A DNA stretch of 10,374 nucleotides from Gemmatimonadales bacterium UBA4718 (GTDB lineage: Bacteria > Gemmatimonadota > Gemmatimonadetes > Gemmatimonadales > Gemmatimonadaceae): NCBI GenBank assembly GCA_002404375.1, contig DHJO01000047.1:26796-37169 (forward strand), in the 5' to 3' direction. A program made the translations under genes and the position numbers. Every line of letters begins with the position of its first letter. Position 1 is the first letter of the stretch. This document shows positions 6,441 through 10,374 of the stretch, piece by piece. The notes beneath the pieces were generated by a model that searched no databases, was not told the origin of the DNA, and worked only from the letters and a program-made list of their open reading frames with translations.

Positions 6441-6854
6441 GTTCGAATCCCCGCGCCGACCTCACCGTTCCCGCGGCCTGGACTTCCGCCCCCGTCACAT
6501 TGTTCTGCCTACCGTTTCACGATCTGACGATGGGCAAGAACTCGCCACACGGGATCATGCTTTCGCTTCGTCTCGCAATTCACTCCTGCGGGATCGTAGA
6601 TTCACGGATGCGCGTCCCTATTGCCTCTCGAAGTCGGCGCGCATTGTTGCTTGCCTATGTTGCAACAACTTTCTGCCGGAACTTGGGGAAACATCGGAGC
6701 GCAGGTACCGGCCGATCGCGCGTATTTCTTCGTACAAGACAGAAGAGCGCTTTAGTAGCGCGGGGAACTTTTCTCCCAGCATCGGGTCTTTGATTCCATG
6801 TCCACGGAGACGAGTTGCAAGGAATGTCTGAGAGCTGAATAGCCGCCGAGCTTG
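6441..6854. other. Region without a recognisable gene, upstream of the island kinase
   Basis: These 414 bp hold no gene I can support. A plus-strand frame is open from about 6462 to 6825 but has no ATG, GTG or TTG start that fits. A perfect 10 bp palindrome, TGTTGCAACA, lies at 6658-6667. A tRNA T-loop-like GTTCGAATCC is at 6441-6450 without a pairing T stem. The promoter of the kinase gene should be here but is not obvious. Confidence 0.5.
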
Positions 6855-8264
6855 ATGTCCGCCGAACCAATTCGCGAAGAAGGTCCCGCCACAGAAACTG
6901 CGTTCGCGCGCGCGGAGTGGCGCATTTGGATTCCGTTAGCGGCGGTGATATTTGCGCTCTTCGCCCTGGTAGTGATTCCGATATTGCGTACGAGACTCGT
7001 TGAGCCTCTGCACGCGAATCTCCAGTTGGCTGTCGAGCCGGGGCGCAGCCTGGTGACACGAATCCATGTGGCGCTCGCAATGGAGGGAACTCTGCTCCAC
7101 AGCGTCATGGAGCATCGTGACACACTACTGATAGCTCGCTACCACCGCTCTGTCGCCGATGAAATGGCAACCTATGCTGAGCTCAGACCGTTGGTCGGCC
7201 AGCTCGGACCCGCTGCGAGGAGACAGTTCAGGGAGCTGATTGCACTGCAGAGTGGGTGGCACTCGGCGATCGAGGAGTACCTTGCAGGAGTGCCCGCAGC
7301 GAGAGACGCGAAGGATCCCTTTCACAGGGCCGAGTACGAGGAGTTGCTGCTCGCTGCGTCCCGGTTGGATGAAGCACTGAGCACGGAAGCAGACCGCCGT
7401 TGGGGGGAGATCGCTGCCGCTAACCGCGCGCAGGGATGGCTCAGCGCTGTTGTCGGAATTCTTGCGTTGGGCGCTGCCCTCATCGTTGGATGGCTTGGCC
7501 GCCGCCTTCGTGTATTTGCCGCCATTGCCGAGAGGCGACGTGCCGAGCTTCAGAGAGCGGTCGAGGCGCGCGCGCGCATTATGAGAGGAGTGAGCCACGA
7601 TCTCAAGAATCCGCTGAGTGCGATCCTTGGACATACCGAGCTGCTCGAGGAAGGAATCAAAGGTCAGCTGAACGTCGGGCAGAAGGATAGCCTGTCTCGG
7701 ATCCGGAAATCCGTGGGATCGCTGCTTTCGCTCATAGACGACATCCTGGATTTGTCCCGCGCGGAAAGCGGGCACCTCAGGATAGTTTCAAGCAAAACGC
7801 AAATTCTGCCCATCATCCGAGAGACTATAGAGGAGCATTGGGCGAGCGCCTCCGCTGCTGGACAACGGCTGGAAGCGCAGCTGCCGAGCGATATCCCCGC
7901 GCTCACCACCGACCCGCAACGTGTTCAACAAATCCTTGGGAATCTGCTCTCGAACGCCATCAAGTACACACCGGCCGGCGGGCAGATCACCGTCCGCGCC
8001 GGTGTGAAACGGCGCGACGGGGAGACAGACGAGCCGCGATGGGCAGCGATCGAGGTAGTCGATACGGGACCGGGCATTCCGACCGATCAACTCGACACTA
8101 TTTTTGATGAATTCTCCAGGCTGAAGGTCCACCAGGACAAACCCGGTACGGGTCTTGGCTTGGCGATCGCGCGTCGCATCTCACACCTCCTCGGAGGGAA
8201 TCTCACTGCGGAAAACACCAACGAACACGGCTCCGTGTTCACTCTGTGGCTACCGATGCGCTGA
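6855..8264 (+). CDS. Membrane-bound sensor histidine kinase (island cargo)
   Basis: A 469-residue two-component sensor kinase from the ATG at 6855. A first membrane helix (about 24-44, IWIPLAAVIFALFALVVIPIL) and a second (about 195-214, WLSAVVGILALGAALIVGWL) enclose a roughly 150-residue, mostly helical extracytoplasmic sensor domain with no motif I can name. After a short linker come HisKA with SHDLKNPLS (His248, with Lys instead of the usual Arg), then HATPase with N-box LGNLLSNAIKYTPAGG (about 361-376), G1 DTGPGIP (403-409), F-box DEF and G2 GTGLGLAI (431-438). All kinase residues look intact. No response regulator is adjacent, so it is an orphan; it would need a regulator encoded elsewhere in the host. 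It lies inside the tRNA-Pro island. Confidence 0.92.
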   Translation: MSAEPIREEGPATETAFARAEWRIWIPLAAVIFALFALVVIPILRTRLVEPLHANLQLAVEPGRSLVTRIHVALAMEGTLLHSVMEHRDTLLIARYHRSVADEMATYAELRPLVGQLGPAARRQFRELIALQSGWHSAIEEYLAGVPAARDAKDPFHRAEYEELLLAASRLDEALSTEADRRWGEIAAANRAQGWLSAVVGILALGAALIVGWLGRRLRVFAAIAERRRAELQRAVEARARIMRGVSHDLKNPLSAILGHTELLEEGIKGQLNVGQKDSLSRIRKSVGSLLSLIDDILDLSRAESGHLRIVSSKTQILPIIRETIEEHWASASAAGQRLEAQLPSDIPALTTDPQRVQQILGNLLSNAIKYTPAGGQITVRAGVKRRDGETDEPRWAAIEVVDTGPGIPTDQLDTIFDEFSRLKVHQDKPGTGLGLAIARRISHLLGGNLTAENTNEHGSVFTLWLPMR

Positions 8265-8323
8265 CCGACTGTTTTCCTCCAGCTGCTCGAATGTGACGCA
8301 GACGGGATCGGCGAAGATCGATA

Positions 8324-8389
8324 CCGCTTACAACCATTGCGGCGTAGCCGCACCCGAAAAGTGCTTGTCTGCTGCAACGTTCGTTAGCC
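8324..8389 (-). repeat. attC-like imperfect palindrome, 3' side of the membrane protein gene
   Basis: Read on the minus strand, the 66 bp start with GGCTAAC and continue GAACGTTGCAGCAGAC; the far end is GCAATGGTTGTAAGCGG. Arm 1 GCTAACGAACGTTGC and the reverse complement of arm 2, GCTTACAACCATTGC, agree at 11 of 15 positions, and inner segments GCAC/GTGC also pair around a TTTTCGG loop. Size, core-like ends and imperfect pairing are as in integron attC sites. The far core (GTAAGCG) is degenerate. Confidence 0.4.
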
Positions 8390-8425
8390 AGCCTTCTTGG
8401 AGGACCGGACCAGCCCAATTCTCTG

Positions 8426-8968
8426 CTACCACACTCGCCCGATCAGCAACGCGGCGCGGCTCCAAACGAGGATCCAGGCCACAATAAAAAACCAGCGCGC
8501 TGGTGCGCTGTTGCTCAACCGCCACCATTGGAGCCAAGCCGATTCGACGAGGGCGATCGTCAGGTAGAGCGGATAGACGAAGTAGACAATCTTGCCAAAG
8601 AGCGTTACGGAGTCGGGTGCTGTATAGATCGCCAGATCGAGCGAATTCGGGTGGGTATCCAAGCGTTCTGCGTGTTCACGCCAGGACTCGCCTCCGTATC
8701 GTCTCAACGCGGTGGACCACGCGAGGATTGCACCCAGTGAGGCCAGTACGACAAAGGCGATGATTGTTCCGCCCGACGCGAGAACAGCTGACGCGTCTAG
8801 CTTAAGATCGACGACAGGAACCGAAATTGTTTGGCTGTTTGGCGCTGAGTGGCGTAACGCTAGAAAAAACAGACATGCTACTAGCGTGATCCACAGGTAA
8901 CGCGACTGCGCTCGGCCCGTGGCCTCAAGGCGGCGCAGCCATTGCTCGCGCTCCTTTTCAGGGTCCAT
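8426..8968 (-). CDS. Four-helix membrane protein of unknown function
   Basis: A 180-residue integral membrane protein from the ATG at 8968. I do not recognise a family. A charged cytoplasmic-looking head (MDPEKEREQWLRRLEATGRA) is followed by predicted membrane helices near residues 24-40, 63-85, 125-146 and 157-176, with a hydrophilic loop (RRYGGESWREHAERLDTH) between the second and third. No catalytic motif is visible. The gene is transcribed opposite to the kinase before it, with 161 bp between their 3' ends. It is bracketed by 10 bp inverted repeats, CGTTAGCCAG (8382-8391) and CTGGCTAACG (8987-8996), and by two imperfect palindromes, as an integron gene cassette would be. The core site ends 20 bp before the ATG. 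No strong ribosome site is seen. Confidence 0.75.
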   Translation of the reverse strand: MDPEKEREQWLRRLEATGRAQSRYLWITLVACLFFLALRHSAPNSQTISVPVVDLKLDASAVLASGGTIIAFVVLASLGAILAWSTALRRYGGESWREHAERLDTHPNSLDLAIYTAPDSVTLFGKIVYFVYPLYLTIALVESAWLQWWRLSNSAPARWFFIVAWILVWSRAALLIGRVW

Positions 8969-8988
8969 GAAGAATCACGTCGAGGTCT

Positions 8989-9081
8989 GGCTAACGGCAA
9001 TTATACCGCAAAGAATCTTGACTCCTGCAAGGCATGCAGCGAATCCCCGACCAGATGCTTTGCCGGGCGATTGAGCTAACC
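8989..9081 (-). repeat. attC-like imperfect palindrome, 5' side of the membrane protein gene
   Basis: A 93 bp imperfect palindrome centred near 9032 on the perfect inner repeat CTGCA-AGGCA-TGCAG. Outer segments also pair: GCAAAG (9008-9013) with CTTTGC (9058-9063), CAAT with ATTG, and the ends GGCTAAC and GAGCTAACC. On the minus strand it ends in GTTAGCC, close to the integron core GTTRRRY (6 of 7), directly upstream of the membrane protein gene. Confidence 0.4.
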
Positions 9082-9221
9082 TCATCCCACTCCTCCTTAA
9101 ACGTTGTACATAAATAAGCGTTGGAACTGCGCGAAAGGCTGCAAGGAATGCGATGTATCACGCTGCGGGGACTTATCACGTCGCAAAGAGCGAATTAACC
9201 GAGGCCACCTAGCTCAACTGT
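9082..9221. other. Non-coding stretch near the right end of the island
   Basis: No gene or clear signal is seen here. The stretch is less GC-rich than the flanking genes by eye and separates the attC-like palindrome from the right arm-type site. Confidence 0.5.
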
Positions 9222-9246
9222 TGGTCGAGTTTCGGTCGAGTTTCTC
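9222..9246 (+). repeat. Arm-type site candidate, right copy
   Basis: Exact copy of the 25 bp at 5081-5105, same orientation, with the two GGTCGAGTTTC units at 9223-9233 and 9234-9244. It lies 99 bp inside the right att core. Confidence 0.7.
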
Positions 9247-9343
9247 GCTACAGAGTGCTACCTAAATGGTCTGAGAATCGGACGCCGACGCCCGTCTCCC
9301 CTGTGAAACGCAACTTTAAGTAGTAAAGTGGTCTCCCCTGACG

Positions 9344-9391
9344 CTGAATGGGGTTCAGGGGGTCGCGGGTTCAAATTCCGCCGTCCCGATT
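9344..9391 (+). repeat. attR (displaced 3' end of tRNA-Pro)
   Basis: The right 48 bp copy of the att core. It carries the 3' part of tRNA-Pro without its 5' part, so it is not a functional tRNA. It differs from the left copy at one position: T9377 in place of C5006 (tRNA position 61). Confidence 0.85.
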
Positions 9392-9447
9392 TCTGTGCTA
9401 AACTCCCGCATCCGGACGCGTTCAGAAATTCCTTCTCGCCAACACAC

Positions 9448-10179
9448 ATGTCCCCTCTTCTCGCCGAGCTGTTCGGCACAGCGATCCTGATCGTACTCGG
9501 CGATGGGGTCGTCGCCAACGTGGTGCTCCACCGCACGAAAGGGAATAACTCCGGCTGGATTGTCATCACGGCCGGCTGGGCGTTCGGAGTCACGATCGCC
9601 GTGTACTGCGTGAACAGCATCAGCGGTGCGCACCTGAATCCGGCCGTCACCATTGCGCTCGCTTCGATCGGAGCTTTCGATTGGGCCAAGGTTCCGATGT
9701 ACATCGCCGCGCAGATCGCGGGTGGATTCCTCGGCGGCATCATTGTTTGGCTAGCATATCTGCCGCACTGGAAGGCGACGCCGGATCCGCAGAGCAAGCT
9801 CGCCGTATTCTCCACCACGCCGGCGATCCGTCAGCCCGGCGCCAATCTTCTCTCGGAGATCATCGGTGGATTCGTCCTCGTGCTCGCGCTCCTCGCCGTG
9901 CTTTCGCCCGGGAACTTTGTGCCGGGCTCGGACTTCGCGAAGGGATTCGGGCCCATACTGGTCGGCGTCATCGTGATGGCCATTGGTCTATCACTCGGCG
10001 GCCCCACCGGCTACGCGATCAACCCCGCTCGCGATCTTGGGCCCCGCATCGCGCACGCGGTGCTACCGATCGACGGCAAGGGAAGCTCCGACTGGGGCTA
10101 TGCGTGGATTCCGATCGTTGGTCCGATATTCGGTGGCGTTCTCGGAGCACTGTGCTATCGGCTTCTGTGGAAGTCATGA
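9448..10179 (+). CDS. glpF: Glycerol facilitator/aquaglyceroporin (MIP family)
   Basis: Inner-membrane channel for glycerol and small neutral solutes. From the ATG at 9448 the protein is 243 residues, at the short end for the family, with six predicted membrane helices and the two re-entrant NPA loops: SGAHLNPAVT (NPA 64-66) and GGPTGYAINPARDLGPR (NPA 192-194). Asp196 after the second NPA-Arg is the mark of glycerol-conducting members rather than water-only aquaporins. The frame is open upstream to 9328, but that part is the displaced tRNA fragment read as protein, so the ATG is the real start. No ribosome site is evident before it. The gene lies directly outside the right end of the island, so its upstream region was replaced or displaced by the insertion. 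No glpK or glpD is in the window, so its pathway cannot be confirmed. Confidence 0.9.
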   Translation: MSPLLAELFGTAILIVLGDGVVANVVLHRTKGNNSGWIVITAGWAFGVTIAVYCVNSISGAHLNPAVTIALASIGAFDWAKVPMYIAAQIAGGFLGGIIVWLAYLPHWKATPDPQSKLAVFSTTPAIRQPGANLLSEIIGGFVLVLALLAVLSPGNFVPGSDFAKGFGPILVGVIVMAIGLSLGGPTGYAINPARDLGPRIAHAVLPIDGKGSSDWGYAWIPIVGPIFGGVLGALCYRLLWKS

Positions 10180-10189
10180 GCCGCATCTA

Positions 10190-10221
10190 CGCCGATACTA
10201 TATGAATGAGATGAATCGGCG
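10190..10221 (+). terminator. Weak hairpin after glpF
   Basis: CGCCGAT and ATCGGCG form a 7 bp stem around an 18 nt loop, starting 10 bp after the glpF stop. There is no T-tract behind it, so it is at best a weak terminator. Confidence 0.25.
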
Positions 10222-10243
10222 AGAAGAAGGTTTCTGGTGCGAG

Positions 10244-10285
10244 AAAAAAAATTAACTTGACAAGTCGAAGCCCCGGCAGTAATTC
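10244..10285 (+). promoter_or_regulatory. Promoter-like element with UP-type A-tract
   Basis: An A8 tract followed by TTAAC (10244-10256) precedes a perfect -35 box TTGACA (10257-10262). The -10 position 17 bp later is TAATTC (10280-10285), a poor match. The A-tract directly before TTGACA resembles the UP element of strong stable-RNA promoters. Whatever it drives lies beyond the right edge. Confidence 0.45.
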
Positions 10286-10313
10286 GTGGTGTCTTCAGAG
10301 CCTGCTCAGCTGT

Positions 10314-10337
10314 ATCGCTTGGCTCGGGCTAAGCGAT
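10314..10337 (+). other. Stable hairpin in a likely leader region
   Basis: ATCGCTTGGC and GCTAAGCGAT form a 10 bp stem (one G-U pair) with the tetraloop TCGG. It lies about 29 bp after the -10 position of the promoter-like element, so it would be in the 5' leader of that transcript. No T-run follows, so it is not an intrinsic terminator. Confidence 0.35.
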
Positions 10338-10374
10338 GTGAGATAGCGGACTTACTGATTTCCTCCTTAGAGGG

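Larger units (their letters stand above)
4973..9391. mobile_element. Integrative element (genomic island) in tRNA-Pro
   Basis: The boundaries are a 48 bp direct repeat: 4973-5020 (tRNA anticodon stem through discriminator plus two bases) and 9344-9391, with 47 of 48 positions identical. A tyrosine recombinase catalytic domain (5117-5680) lies just inside the left end and points toward it. Identical 25 bp sequences lie inside both ends (5081-5105 and 9222-9246), like integrase arm sites. The cargo is one small unknown protein gene, an orphan membrane histidine kinase and a four-helix membrane protein, with att-like palindromes around the last. The integrase has no N-terminal domain, so the element probably cannot move by itself now. 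No phage structural, conjugation or replication gene is visible. Tyrosine-recombinase islands in tRNA 3' ends are well established; this particular one is inferred from the sequence. Confidence 0.87.

Noticed and set aside
6430..6460. tRNA-like T-loop GTTCGAATCC followed by CCGCGCCGACC
   Set aside because: The T stem does not pair in the required register and no D arm, anticodon arm or acceptor partner is found upstream. At most a chance match or an old tRNA fragment.
6462..6825. Long open plus-strand frame upstream of the island kinase
   Set aside because: It has no usable start codon and its product resembles no family I know.
9328..9447. N-terminal extension of the aquaglyceroporin frame
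   Set aside because: It translates the displaced tRNA fragment and non-coding attR DNA; the family N-terminus starts at the ATG at 9448.
10202..10255. Short ATG frame MNEMNRREEGFWCEKKN after glpF
   Set aside because: Only 17 codons, no ribosome site, and it overlaps the hairpin and A-tract of the promoter-like element.
10350..10374. AAGGAGG on the minus strand at the right edge, as a ribosome site
   Set aside because: No start codon follows at a suitable distance on that strand. The plus-strand CCTCCTTA also does not match the 3' end of 16S rRNA beyond those bases.
1..10374. CRISPR arrays, insertion sequences, toxin-antitoxin pairs, phage structural genes
   Set aside because: No regularly spaced repeats, transposase motifs, paired small genes or phage proteins were seen on either strand.

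Overview
The window reads as a piece of a GC-rich, didermic soil-type bacterial chromosome. A tripartite RND efflux operon with an outer-membrane channel implies an outer membrane. The mix of HemQ (coproheme decarboxylase), PAS-type histidine kinases and many GTG starts would suit Gemmatimonadota or a similar soil phylum, but that placement is a guess from gene style, not a measurement.

Layout. 1-2529 (minus): three translationally coupled genes, outer-membrane channel, lipoprotein adaptor and RND pump. The pump runs off the left edge. 2721-3557 (plus): coproheme decarboxylase HemQ with its catalytic Tyr, proximal His and distal Gln. 3588-4814 (minus): a soluble PAS-HisKA-HATPase histidine kinase, convergent with hemQ across a 30 bp gap that holds a perfect 8 bp hairpin. 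4945-5018 (plus): tRNA-Pro(GGG), with a recognisable promoter. 9448-10179 (plus): a GlpF-type aquaglyceroporin, followed by a promoter-like sequence at the right edge.

The main find lies between the tRNA and glpF. The last 48 bp of the tRNA-Pro region (4973-5020) recur with one mismatch at 9344-9391. A tyrosine recombinase catalytic domain lies just inside the left copy. Identical 25 bp sequences, each holding two tandem copies of GGTCGAGTTTC, lie just inside both ends and look like integrase arm-type sites. Together these define a 4.4 kb integrative element in tRNA-Pro. Its integrase has lost the N-terminal half, so the element is probably a decayed or non-autonomous island.

Inside the island are, in order: the integrase remnant (minus); a small unknown protein gene (minus, 5737-6240); a possible 48-residue ORF; 414 bp with nothing recognisable; an orphan membrane histidine kinase (plus, 6855-8264); and a four-helix membrane protein gene (minus, 8426-8968). 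The two minus-strand unknown genes each start 19-20 bp after a GTTAGGC/GTTAGCC core. The second is bracketed by imperfect palindromes whose outer bases are exact inverted copies, as expected for integron-type gene cassettes (attC-like sites) without an integron integrase. That reading is an inference and needs a structural attC search.
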